A DNA stretch of 13,687 nucleotides from Candidatus Sulfotelmatobacter sp. (GTDB lineage Bacteria > Acidobacteriota > Terriglobia > Terriglobales > Acidobacteriaceae). Of the stretch, positions 6,609 through 13,687 are shown piece by piece. The translations under genes were made by a program, and so were the position numbers. The stretch is taken from the NCBI GenBank assembly GCA_030044775.1, contig JASICF010000651.1, positions 1 to 13,687 on the forward strand, read 5' to 3'. The notes beneath the pieces are model-generated. The model made no database searches, was not told where the DNA came from, and saw only the letters and a program-made list of their open reading frames with translations. Every line of letters begins with the position of its first letter. Positions within the stretch are counted from its first letter, which is position 1.

Positions 6609-6665
6609 ATGGTCGTACTCCGCCTGGAAAGACCGAAAGCGATTCGATCAGCGAATACAAAATGA
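6609..6665 (+). CDS. Candidate 18-aa leader peptide coupled to the sugar transporter
   Basis: GGAGG at 6598-6602 lies six bases before ATG 6609, the best ribosome binding site in this region. The frame encodes MVVLRLERPKAIRSANTK. It ends with TGA at 6663-6665, overlapping the transporter ATG at 6662 in the ATGA arrangement typical of translational coupling. The peptide is basic and has no run of one amino acid that would suggest classical attenuation. It overlaps an in-frame 22-codon upstream extension of the transporter, so the alternative is that the transporter starts at ATG 6596 and this ORF is not used. Confidence 0.45.
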   Translation: MVVLRLERPKAIRSANTK

Positions 6666-7993
6666 AACCGAACGCCTATCTGTTGAAAAGCACGGTCGTG
6701 GCCGCGCTCGGCGGCCTGCTGTTTGGCTTCGACACCGCGGTTATCTCCGGTACAACCAGCGATCTCACTCAGGTTTACCATCTCACCCCGGATCTGCTGG
6801 GCGTGACCGTATCGTCGGCCCTGATCGGCACAATTCTGGGCGCAATGTTGGCCGGAATTCCCGGCGATCGATATGGACGCCGCGACAGCCTGCGGGTGAT
6901 GGCCGTTCTCTATATTGTTTCTGCCCTGGGTTGCGCCTTTGCATGGAACTGGTCGGCGCTGGTTTTCTTTCGCTTCATTGGCGGGCTGGGAATTGGGGGC
7001 TCGTCTGTCCTGGGTCCGATGTACATCGCAGAAATTGCGCCCGCGAGCTGGCGCGGGCGCCTGGTGGGAGTTTTTCAATTCAATGTGGTCGGTGGAATTC
7101 TGCTTGCCTACTTCTCGAATTTTCTCGTAGGCGTTCAACATTTCAGTCTAGACGCGGATTGGCGATGGAAGTTCGGCGTGGCCGCTCTTCCGGCAACGCT
7201 TTTCTTCGCGCTTCTCTTCGCGATTCCGCGAAGCCCGCGCTGGCTCGTGAAGAGGGGGCGCATCGACGAGGGCCGGGAGATTTTGCGTCTCACCGGAGAA
7301 ACAAATTACGAGCAAGAATTGCGGGATATCGTTGAGTCGATCGATGCCGAACACGGCCGCGCCGACGAGCCGTTGTTCTCGAAGAAATATGGTTTTCCTA
7401 TTTTCCTGGCGGTCACGATTGGCATGTTCAATCAGCTCTCCGGAATCAACGCCATCCTTTATTACTTGAACGATATTTTTGCCTTTGCGGGATTCAGTAA
7501 AGTTTCTGGCGACCTCCAGGCGGTGGTGGTTGGCCTTACCAATCTCATCTTTACCATGATCGCCGTTTCCGTGATCGATAAAGTTGGCCGCAAGAAGATG
7601 CTGCTCGTCGGCGCGCTTGGAACGGCGGCTTGCCTTGGCGGCGTGGCGGCGGTTTTTTCTACCGAGAAAAGCCAGGGTTTGCTTCTCTGGTTGCTTGTGG
7701 GTTTCATTGCGAGTTTCGCGTTTTCGCAGGGATCGGTCATCTGGGTCTACATCAGCGAGGTCTTCCCTAACCGGGTACGCGCCAAGGGGCAAAGCTTGGG
7801 AAGCCTGTCGCACTGGCTGATGAACGCAGCGATTTCATTTGCCTTTCCTGCGTTGGCCGCGCGGTCGAAGTCGATTCCGTTCATGTTTTTCTCGGCAATG
7901 ATGGTTCTGCAATTCTTCGTGGTGTTGTTGGTTTATCCGGAAACCAAGGGGCTCACGTTGGAGGAAATGCAAAAAAAGTTGCACGTGAGCTGA
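6662..7993 (+). CDS. MFS sugar porter (XylE/GLUT-like, sugar:H+ symporter)
   Basis: This inner-membrane sugar transporter has 12 predicted helices in 443 residues. It shows the sugar-porter signatures in order: GGLLFGFDTAVISG in helix 1, GDRYGRRDSLR after helix 2, RFIGGLGIGGSSVLGPMYIAEIAP with WRGRLV, PRSPRWLVKRGR (the PESPR motif), the substrate-site motif NQLSGINAILYY in helix 7, DKVGRKKMLLVG after helix 8, and the C-terminal PETKGLTLEEM. The family imports hexoses or pentoses with protons, and the exact sugar cannot be read here. I prefer ATG 6662 because the preceding SD-led 18-codon ORF ends on it as ATGA. ATG 6596 in the same frame would add 22 hydrophilic residues and has no clear SD. 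The gene stands alone and ends 17 bp from the convergent rhodanese gene, with no obvious terminator between them. Confidence 0.93.
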   Translation: MKPNAYLLKSTVVAALGGLLFGFDTAVISGTTSDLTQVYHLTPDLLGVTVSSALIGTILGAMLAGIPGDRYGRRDSLRVMAVLYIVSALGCAFAWNWSALVFFRFIGGLGIGGSSVLGPMYIAEIAPASWRGRLVGVFQFNVVGGILLAYFSNFLVGVQHFSLDADWRWKFGVAALPATLFFALLFAIPRSPRWLVKRGRIDEGREILRLTGETNYEQELRDIVESIDAEHGRADEPLFSKKYGFPIFLAVTIGMFNQLSGINAILYYLNDIFAFAGFSKVSGDLQAVVVGLTNLIFTMIAVSVIDKVGRKKMLLVGALGTAACLGGVAAVFSTEKSQGLLLWLLVGFIASFAFSQGSVIWVYISEVFPNRVRAKGQSLGSLSHWLMNAAISFAFPALAARSKSIPFMFFSAMMVLQFFVVLLVYPETKGLTLEEMQKKLHVS

Positions 7994-8010
7994 GGCGAGC
8001 CGGCGCGGGA

Positions 8011-8388
8011 TTATTGCTTGGTGAGCGGATATCCCTTCTCTCGCCAACCGCGAATTCCGCCATCCATCGAGATCACATTCCGGTAGCCCATTTTCTGCAG
8101 ATTATCGGCCGCCAATGCTGAGCGGAATCCGCCCCCGCAATAAAGTACTATTTCGGCATTCAGGTCAGTAACGCGCTCCTCGATATCTCGCTCGATGATG
8201 CCTTTGCTGAGGTGAATGGATCCCGGCAGATGGTCTTTGGCAAATTCGCTCTCTTCGCGCACGTCGACCAAAATAAATTTGTCGCCTCGATCGATTCTCT
8301 TTTTTACTTCGTCGATGTTGGTCTCGCGAATGCGTGTCTTGGCGTCGTCCACGATTTTCAAAAAGCGAGGGGGATGCTGGTGAGCCAT
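8011..8388 (-). CDS. Single-domain rhodanese-like sulfurtransferase
   Basis: This 125-aa cytoplasmic protein consists of one rhodanese domain. Conserved elements are VDVREESEFAKDHLPGSIHL (residues 41-60), the active-site loop YCGGGFRSA with the persulfide-forming C84, and the C-terminal DGGIRGWREKGYPL. Single-domain rhodaneses move sulfane sulfur from donors such as thiosulfate, glutathione persulfide or cysteine-derived persulfides to acceptors. The physiological partner is not evident from the neighbours. The loop CGGGFR is six residues, as in sulfur-transferring rather than Cdc25-like rhodaneses. The minus-strand ribosome binding site AAAGGA (complement of 8396-8401) lies seven bases before ATG 8388. 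It is convergent with the sugar transporter and divergent from the pseudouridine synthase gene. Confidence 0.93.
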   Translation of the reverse strand: MAHQHPPRFLKIVDDAKTRIRETNIDEVKKRIDRGDKFILVDVREESEFAKDHLPGSIHLSKGIIERDIEERVTDLNAEIVLYCGGGFRSALAADNLQKMGYRNVISMDGGIRGWREKGYPLTKQ

Positions 8389-8436
8389 GTTGGTGTCCTT
8401 TCGCTATCTTTCTGTGAGTATCGTAGCGCAGATCGC

Positions 8437-8460
8437 CTCGCGCGGGCTTTGCCCGGCGAG
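8437..8460. repeat. Hairpin in the divergent rhodanese/pseudouridine synthase promoter region
   Basis: CTCGC-G-CGGGC (8437-8447) pairs with GCCCGGCGAG (8451-8460) in a 10-bp stem with one bulged G and loop TTT. It lies in the 117-bp intergenic region, 45 bp before the GTG start at 8506. No T run follows on either strand. A second, smaller dyad, TCAAC-A-GTTGA (8473-8483), lies between it and the start. Either could be a regulatory dyad. No function is established. Confidence 0.4.
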
Positions 8461-8505
8461 ATCATCTATACGTCAACAGTTGAACGATTCGGTTAGCATG
8501 AGATC

Positions 8506-9294
8506 GTGGGAAGAAAGCCACAACGAAAATTCGGACTGGCACGCGCCTTATCAAAGCTTGGCTACTGCTCGCGGTCCCGGGCGTCTGACCTGATCCGAGC
8601 TGGCCGCGTGAGTATGAGGGGCAGAGTTTGTCGTGATCCGGAGACTCCTGTTTACGATTCTCATGCGGAGATTGCCGTTGACGGGAAAGCCGTCCGGCAA
8701 CGTAAGAGAATTTACATAATGCTCAACAAACCGCGCGGGGTAATCACAACCGCGTCGGATGAGAAGGGCAGAGAGACGGTTTACACGGTTCTGAGCCGGC
8801 AATCTGCGACACGGGGGGAAGCAGATAAAGAGAAGGAATCTAAGCTTTGGATTGCTCCGGTGGGGCGTTTGGATCAGGCGAGTGAGGGTTTGCTTCTGCT
8901 GACGAATGATTCGGAGTGGGCTGCGAAAATTGCCGCACCCGAGACGCATTTGCGTAAGACCTATCACGTTCAAATCTCGTCGATCGCGGGTGAAGAATTC
9001 CTTGAGGCGCTGCTTCGCGGGGTTGAAACAAAAGAAGGCGTGTTGCTGCAAGCCAAGGGAGTTCGGCGGTTGCGTTCCGGCGACAAGAATTCCTGGTTGG
9101 AGATCGTTCTCGACGAAGGCAAGAATCGGCAGATTCGCCGCATGATGGAGTCGATGGGCGTTGAGGTTCTGCGCTTGGTGCGCGTGGCGGTCGGCCCACT
9201 ACTGTTGGGGAATCTTGGCAAAGGCGACTATCGCCCGCTGACCAACGATGAAAGGCGCATGCTCGACCGCGCCATGCAGGGTAGAAATTCATGA
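8506..9294 (+). CDS. rRNA pseudouridine synthase, RsuA/RluB/RluE family
   Basis: This 262-aa enzyme isomerises a specific uridine to pseudouridine in ribosomal RNA. An S4 RNA-binding domain occupies residues about 8-55 (ARALSKLGYCSRSRASDLI). The catalytic domain follows with IMLNKPRGVITT (70-82) and the catalytic aspartate D123 in PVGRLDQASEGLLLLTND, then LRKTYHVQ and the C-terminal motif EGKNRQIRRMMESMG, all typical of this family. The GRLD..SEGLLLLTND form resembles RluE/RluB more than RsuA, but the target base cannot be assigned. A charged insert at about 97-115 (RGEADKEKESK) precedes the active site. The start is GTG 8506, placed there because the S4 domain begins just after it. The SD is weak. 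Its stop overlaps the amidase start by 4 bp (ATGA). Confidence 0.92.
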   Translation: MGRKPQRKFGLARALSKLGYCSRSRASDLIRAGRVSMRGRVCRDPETPVYDSHAEIAVDGKAVRQRKRIYIMLNKPRGVITTASDEKGRETVYTVLSRQSATRGEADKEKESKLWIAPVGRLDQASEGLLLLTNDSEWAAKIAAPETHLRKTYHVQISSIAGEEFLEALLRGVETKEGVLLQAKGVRRLRSGDKNSWLEIVLDEGKNRQIRRMMESMGVEVLRLVRVAVGPLLLGNLGKGDYRPLTNDERRMLDRAMQGRNS

Positions 9295-10724
9295 GCGACT
9301 TAACTTTTCTCTCTGCGGCCGCCATGGCAGAGCTAGTACGCAGCAAAAAGATTTCTCCCGTCGAACTGGTAAGTTCACATTTGGACCAGATTGATCGCTT
9401 GAATCCGAAGCTGAATGCTTTTGTTGAAATCCACGCTGATCGCGCTGTTCAGGCGGCTCGCGACGCCGAAGGTGGCATCATGCGAGGCGAGAGCACCGGC
9501 CCTCTGCACGGAGTTCCGCTGAGCGTCAAGAGTTCAATCAGTGTAGCGGGCATGCGATGTGAAGCAGGGAGCCGCCTGCGAGCCGGATCCGTTGCCCGTG
9601 AAGACGCGACGCTCGTACAACGGTTAAGAAGTGCCGGTGCGATTATTCTTGGGACGACCAACGCGCCCGAACTTCTGATGGCGTGGGAAACAGATAATCT
9701 TCTCTATGGTCGCACGAACAATCCCTGGGATCTCTCATGCACCGCTGGCGGTTCGAGCGGCGGCGAAGCAGCGGCGATCGCGTCAGGTATGTCGGCGGGC
9801 GGCGTCGGAAGCGATGGCGGCGGATCGATTCGCGTGCCCGCGCACTTTTGCGGAATCTGCGGCCTGAAGCCGACTCCCGGGCGAATTCCTTCGACTGGAC
9901 ACTTCCCGGTCTCGGCGGGACCATTTGCATTGATTGGCGTTGTCGGGCCGATGGCGCGTACAGTCGCCGATCTGAAGATTCTATTCGACGCGATGCAAGG
10001 TCCGGATGCCGGCGACACTTGTTCGGCACCGGTTCCCGTGCAATGGCCAAATGCCGATGAGATTAGAAAGCTCAGAGTTGCGTTCTTTGAAGATGATGGC
10101 CGCACGCCGGTCACCCGGGAAACCCGTGCGGCGGTGCGTGCTGCTGCACAAGCGCTGAACGATGCGGGTTTTGAGGTGGAAAGTTTTCAGCCGCCCGGCC
10201 TCGAAGAAGCGCGCGAGTTGTGGCGCAAGTATTTTGTCGCTGCCGGAGGAATGCTTCTCCGTCCGCTGTTCATGGGCCGCGAGTTGGAGATGAGTCCGAT
10301 TATGAAACAGTTCCTTCAATCGGCGGCTGCCGAGCCGGTGTTGAACGCGGCGACGATGCTGGACGCGTGGGTGCAGCGCGATTTGTTGCGCGCTCGCTTC
10401 ATGGCAGGGATGCAGCGGCATCCTATTTTCTTATGTCCGGCGGCGGCGATCCCCGCATTTAGGCACGGCGAGCGTAACTGGCAGGTTGACGGCAGGAGGG
10501 TAGAGTATCTCGATGCCTGGAGCTACGCCGAGTTTTTCAACCTCCTAGGTAATCCTGCCGCTGTGATCCCCATCGCTCGATCATCGCAAGGCCTGCCGAT
10601 CGGAGTGCAGATCGTTGGCAGACCGTGGCGGGAGGAAGAAGTGTTGTCGGTTGCTGCCGCTCTGGAGGAGCGCTGCGAAGCGTGCAGAAAGCTACCACTG
10701 GCATCATCGAGTCCTGCCCTCTAG
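9291..10724 (+). CDS. Amidase-signature family enzyme
   Basis: This 477-aa hydrolase of the amidase signature family cleaves carboxylic acid amides through a Ser-cisSer-Lys triad. All three residues are present: K80 (GVPLSVKSS), cis-Ser S155 in the GGSSGGEAAAIASG stretch, and nucleophile S179 in GSDGGGSIRVPA. The 24-residue S155-S179 spacing matches FAAH. RVPAHFCGICGLKPTPGRIP continues the signature, and GLPIGVQIVGRPWREE is the C-terminal family motif. The usual aspartate or glutamate after the catalytic Lys is a serine here (KSS). GatA of the Glu-tRNA amidotransferase is less likely, because no gatB or gatC is adjacent and the C-terminal half differs. FAAH-like or other small-amide hydrolase activity fits better, and the substrate is unknown. 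It is translationally coupled to the pseudouridine synthase gene through an ATGA overlap. Confidence 0.92.
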   Translation: MSDLTFLSAAAMAELVRSKKISPVELVSSHLDQIDRLNPKLNAFVEIHADRAVQAARDAEGGIMRGESTGPLHGVPLSVKSSISVAGMRCEAGSRLRAGSVAREDATLVQRLRSAGAIILGTTNAPELLMAWETDNLLYGRTNNPWDLSCTAGGSSGGEAAAIASGMSAGGVGSDGGGSIRVPAHFCGICGLKPTPGRIPSTGHFPVSAGPFALIGVVGPMARTVADLKILFDAMQGPDAGDTCSAPVPVQWPNADEIRKLRVAFFEDDGRTPVTRETRAAVRAAAQALNDAGFEVESFQPPGLEEARELWRKYFVAAGGMLLRPLFMGRELEMSPIMKQFLQSAAAEPVLNAATMLDAWVQRDLLRARFMAGMQRHPIFLCPAAAIPAFRHGERNWQVDGRRVEYLDAWSYAEFFNLLGNPAAVIPIARSSQGLPIGVQIVGRPWREEEVLSVAAALEERCEACRKLPLASSSPAL

Positions 10725-10797
10725 TATTTTTCTATTATTTCTTCGTCTTACCAATCTGAGTAGGTTGCTAGTGGGCTGCCTCGCTCAAAACACCTTT

Positions 10798-10816
10798 CCA
10801 GTCACTGTGGGACTGG
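10798..10816. repeat. Short inverted repeat before the cytochrome gene
   Basis: CCAGTC (10798-10803) and GACTGG (10811-10816) form a 6-bp stem with a 7-base loop. It ends seven bases before ATG 10824, where a Shine-Dalgarno sequence would be expected but none is clear. It may influence translation, or it may be chance. The rest of the 99-bp gap after the amidase holds only a T-rich stretch (10727-10746) with no stem before it. Confidence 0.3.
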
Positions 10817-10823
10817 CTTCCAA

Positions 10824-13687
10824 ATGGCAAGCATGGAATTTCCAAAAGAAAACCAGCGACGTTCTGTTGCCTCTGGACAGATATTGACGTCGCTGATCTT
10901 GTTCCTTGTGGTATCAGCCGCGTACCTTTATGCATTCCCGCAGCCCAACGTTTTTTATGCGGGAGTTGTTCTACTGCATGCGGTTGCCGGAGTAGTAGCC
11001 GCGATCTTATTGATCGCGCTATTTGCGCGGCTTATCCGCCAAGGAACTTTCTCCGAACGGGCAGGTTGGTTATTGATTGCCCCCGGAGCAGTCGTTGGAC
11101 TCGTCCTAATCAAGACCGGGACTCCACACAGCGAATGGAATTGGCTTTATCTGCACATCGTACTTTCCCTGACTGGGGCTGGCATCCTGCTTTCAAATTT
11201 ACTCGGCCATCGTGGATGGCTGAATTCTAGCGCCGCGACGGCCATGTTGCGCACGCTCGTTTGTCTGGTGGCAATCGGTGTTGCGGGCTATGGCGCGCAA
11301 TACCTGCGCCAGAGTTGGCACACGCGCAATCGCATCGAAAATCCGCTCATGCCTCCGGCCAGTATGGACGGCGAGGGAGACGGTCCCGAGGGATCGTTTT
11401 TCCCGAGTTCTGCGCAGGTTTACGGCAATCAGAAAATCCCCAGCAAGTTTTTCATGGAGTCCAGTTCGTGCAAGCGCTGCCACCAGGATATCTACAACCA
11501 GTGGTTCAGCTCGTCCCACCATTTTTCCTCGTTCAACAATCAGTGGTACCGCAAGTCAATCGAATATATGCAAGACACGGTTGGCACACGGCCCTCAAAG
11601 TGGTGCGGCGGATGCCATGATCCGGCGGTGCTTTATAGCGGCTTAATGGATACACCGATCAAGCAGATCGTGCACCGGCCGGAAGCGCAAGCCGGGCTGG
11701 GTTGCATGATGTGCCACTCGATTGCCCGCGTGAAGAGCACGATGGGCCAAGCGGATTTTTATTTGGAATATCCGAAATTGCACGAGCTCGCAGCCGACCC
11801 GAACCCAATCACCCGGACGCTCCACGATTTCCTGGTTGAGTTGAATCCCGAGCCACACCGGCGCGTCTTTCTCAAGCCGTTCATGCGCACCCAAACGCCA
11901 GAGTTTTGCTCAACTTGTCACAAAGTGCACCAGGATGTTCCAGTTGACCACTATCGCTGGGTGCGAGGATTCAACGAATATGACAACTGGCAAGCCAGTG
12001 GAGTTTCAGGAGAAGGCGCTCGCTCGTTTTACTATCCGCCGAAACCGATGCAGTGCCCCGACTGCCACATGCCCAAGGAACGATCCAAAGATGCGGGCAA
12101 TATCAATGGCTTCGTGCACTCCCATCGTTTTCCCGGCGCCAACACAGCCTTGCCCACCGCCAATGAAGATGCTGCGCAACTGAAACTCACTGAAGACTTC
12201 CTGAAAAACGGCGCGCTTACCGTGGATATCTTCGCGCTGTCCCCCGCGCAGCGGCCGCTGAAGAGCGGCGGAGCGAGTGAATCGGAGCTGGCGACCACCT
12301 TCGCGGTGGGAGAAGAAGCGGAAACAAGAATCACTCCCAGCGCGGAAGACGCGGTTCCGATCACCGCTCCCTTGAACCTGGTGCAGCCGGCGTTGCGACG
12401 CGGCGATACCATGCGCGTCGATGTTGTGGTGCGTACGAAAACTGTCGGCCACTTTTTCCCGGGAGGTACCGTCGACGCCTACGACACGTGGCTCGAGCTG
12501 AAAGGAACAGATGACAAAGGGCAAGTCATTTTCTGGAGCGGAATGGTAGAGGGCAATGGCCATGGCCCGGTCGAGAAAGGCGCGCACTTCTACCGGTCTT
12601 TGCAGATCGATGCGCACGGCAATCCCATCAACAAGCGCAACACCTGGTCTACGCGAGCGGTAGTCTACGTTCGGCTGATTCCTCCCGGAGCGGCTGATAC
12701 AGTGCATTACCGAATGTTCATTCCCGAAAATGCAGGTAACAAAATCACTCTGCATGCGCGCCTTTGTTATCGCAAATTCTCCTGGTGGAATACGCAGTTC
12801 TCGTTCGCGGGCCAGGCCGAGGAAAATTCAGACCGCCCGGTTACACCCAATTATGATGACCGTCCGTTCGTCTTCACGAAGTCGCTGAAAGGAGTTTCAT
12901 CGAAAGAAGAAAAAATTCCGGATTTGCCGATCGTGGCGCTGGCCGAGGATGAAGTTACGCTTCCCGTGATTGCTCACAATGCCCCTCTTCCGCCACCGAA
13001 GACCGTCGCATTGAAAAAGGAATGGCAGCGCTGGAATGACTTCGGAATTGGACTTTTCCTGCAAGGCGATCTCAAAGGAGCCGCAGCCGCTTTTCAGAAG
13101 GTGACCGAGGCCGACCCTAATAATCCCGATGGATGGGTGAACATTGGCCGCTGTGCCGTGCAGGAAGGCGATATGGAAAGGGCGAGGGTTGTACTGCAAA
13201 AAGCGCTATCCTTATCGCCGAATCTCGCAAGAGCGAATTACTTTTATGCGCGAGTGCTGCGCGCGGATGGGAACTACGACGGCGCGGCGGCGCGCCTGCG
13301 AGCGGTTCTTTCCCAGTATCCGCGCGACCGCGTCGTCCTGAATGATCTGGGGCGAATTTTGTTTTTGCAGCGAAAATATGCCGAGGCAGTGAAGACCTTG
13401 CAGTCGGTTCTCGATATTGATCCGGAGGACCTGGAAGCGCACTACAATCTGATGCTCTGCTACAACGGTCTGGGAGATGACAAGTTCGCGAAGGAGCACG
13501 AAGAGCGCTACCTGCGCTTCAAGGCAGACGAATCTTCGCAGGCGATTACTGGCCCTTATCGCGAACTGCATCCCGAAGATAATAACGAGCGCCAGGCGAT
13601 CCATGAACATGTGTCGGTGCCGCTGGCCGCGTTGAACGCAAGGTCTGCAAAAGCCATCACCGGAGTCGCTATGGCGGCGGGAGGTTC
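10824..13687 (+). CDS. Membrane-anchored pentaheme cytochrome c with C-terminal TPR repeats (3' partial)
   Basis: The frame from ATG 10824 stays open to the right edge (954 full codons). The N-terminus has five predicted membrane helices near residues 20-38, 43-68, 80-97, 107-127 and 141-160. Five covalent heme c sites follow: CKRCH (216-220), CGGCH (261-265), CMMCH (294-298), CSTCH (362-366) and CPDCH (411-415). They resemble the cytochrome c554/multiheme fold with SCKRCHQDIYNQWFSSSH. A beta-rich region (about 435-650) contains GHFFPGGTVDAYDTWLELKG and IPPGAADTVHYR, and TPR-like helical repeats occupy about 733-905 (LQGDLKGAAAAFQKVTEADP and three to four more). It likely acts in electron transfer on the outer face of the cytoplasmic membrane, with the TPR part docking partners. 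Donor and acceptor are unknown. ATG 10824 is the first start after an in-frame TAG at 10761. ATG 10833 is an alternative. The minus-strand frame 12006-12755 is a shadow. Confidence 0.9.
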   Translation, partial: MASMEFPKENQRRSVASGQILTSLILFLVVSAAYLYAFPQPNVFYAGVVLLHAVAGVVAAILLIALFARLIRQGTFSERAGWLLIAPGAVVGLVLIKTGTPHSEWNWLYLHIVLSLTGAGILLSNLLGHRGWLNSSAATAMLRTLVCLVAIGVAGYGAQYLRQSWHTRNRIENPLMPPASMDGEGDGPEGSFFPSSAQVYGNQKIPSKFFMESSSCKRCHQDIYNQWFSSSHHFSSFNNQWYRKSIEYMQDTVGTRPSKWCGGCHDPAVLYSGLMDTPIKQIVHRPEAQAGLGCMMCHSIARVKSTMGQADFYLEYPKLHELAADPNPITRTLHDFLVELNPEPHRRVFLKPFMRTQTPEFCSTCHKVHQDVPVDHYRWVRGFNEYDNWQASGVSGEGARSFYYPPKPMQCPDCHMPKERSKDAGNINGFVHSHRFPGANTALPTANEDAAQLKLTEDFLKNGALTVDIFALSPAQRPLKSGGASESELATTFAVGEEAETRITPSAEDAVPITAPLNLVQPALRRGDTMRVDVVVRTKTVGHFFPGGTVDAYDTWLELKGTDDKGQVIFWSGMVEGNGHGPVEKGAHFYRSLQIDAHGNPINKRNTWSTRAVVYVRLIPPGAADTVHYRMFIPENAGNKITLHARLCYRKFSWWNTQFSFAGQAEENSDRPVTPNYDDRPFVFTKSLKGVSSKEEKIPDLPIVALAEDEVTLPVIAHNAPLPPPKTVALKKEWQRWNDFGIGLFLQGDLKGAAAAFQKVTEADPNNPDGWVNIGRCAVQEGDMERARVVLQKALSLSPNLARANYFYARVLRADGNYDGAAARLRAVLSQYPRDRVVLNDLGRILFLQRKYAEAVKTLQSVLDIDPEDLEAHYNLMLCYNGLGDDKFAKEHEERYLRFKADESSQAITGPYRELHPEDNNERQAIHEHVSVPLAALNARSAKAITGVAMAAGG

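Noticed and set aside
6574..7335. 253-codon plus-strand frame starting at TTG 6574
   Set aside because: It overlaps the sugar-porter gene in another frame. The product is Arg/Ser-rich low-information sequence, whereas the transporter frame has all the family signatures.
7148..7813. 221-codon minus-strand frame inside the sugar transporter
   Set aside because: It is a charged, non-motif translation antisense to a well-supported membrane protein, so it is a shadow.
9291..10724. GatA subunit of Asp/Glu-tRNA amidotransferase
   Set aside because: The amidase signature fits, but gatB and gatC are not adjacent and the C-terminal part does not look like GatA. A generic amidase call is safer.
12006..12755. 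249-codon open frame on the minus strand
   Set aside because: It lies fully inside the cytochrome gene, opposite the beta-rich region. Its translation has no family pattern, and it arises from the codon bias of the real frame, which carries clear motifs.

Overview
This window looks like ordinary chromosome from a soil-type Acidobacteriota (Terriglobia/Koribacter-like). This is inferred from family content: a BlaI repressor with an M56 antirepressor that lacks a penicillin-binding sensor, a membrane-anchored multiheme cytochrome c fused to TPR repeats, and a small acidobacterial-type hypothetical protein. DNA is moderately GC-rich and genes are tightly packed. I see no tRNA, rRNA, insertion sequence, CRISPR array or phage gene.

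Layout. (1) 1-954, minus strand: the N-terminal part of an ACS-type MFS transporter that runs off the left edge, preceded by a small hypothetical protein. (2) 955-1277: non-coding. (3) 1278-4847: a regulatory and proteolytic cassette. It has an 18-bp inverted-repeat operator, a BlaI/MecI-family repressor with a TTG start, an M56 metalloprotease antirepressor overlapping it by 4 bp, a near-identical second operator, and a Do/HtrA serine protease with two PDZ domains closed by a strong intrinsic terminator. (4) 4923-6302: pncB, nicotinate phosphoribosyltransferase (NAD salvage). (5) 6303-6661: a non-coding stretch with a long hairpin, an intrinsic terminator and a short SD-led leader ORF. (6) 6662-7993: a sugar-porter MFS transporter, convergent with (7) a single-domain rhodanese on the minus strand (8011-8388). 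(8) 8506-10724: a two-gene unit of an RsuA/RluB-E-type rRNA pseudouridine synthase and an amidase-signature enzyme, overlapping by ATGA. (9) 10824 to the right edge: a large protein with five N-terminal membrane helices, five CxxCH heme sites, a beta-rich middle and C-terminal TPRs, cut off by the window end.

The most interesting unit is the BlaI-M56-HtrA cassette. Two 18-bp operators differing at only two positions sit upstream of blaI and upstream of htrA. This predicts that the M56 protein senses an envelope signal, inactivates BlaI, and so releases both its own operon and a periplasmic quality-control protease. The M56 protein has no transpeptidase-like sensor, so the signal is probably not simple beta-lactam acylation. 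Other points worth a look are the translationally coupled leader peptide before the sugar transporter and the cytochrome-TPR fusion. The remaining genes are housekeeping or transport functions of known families.
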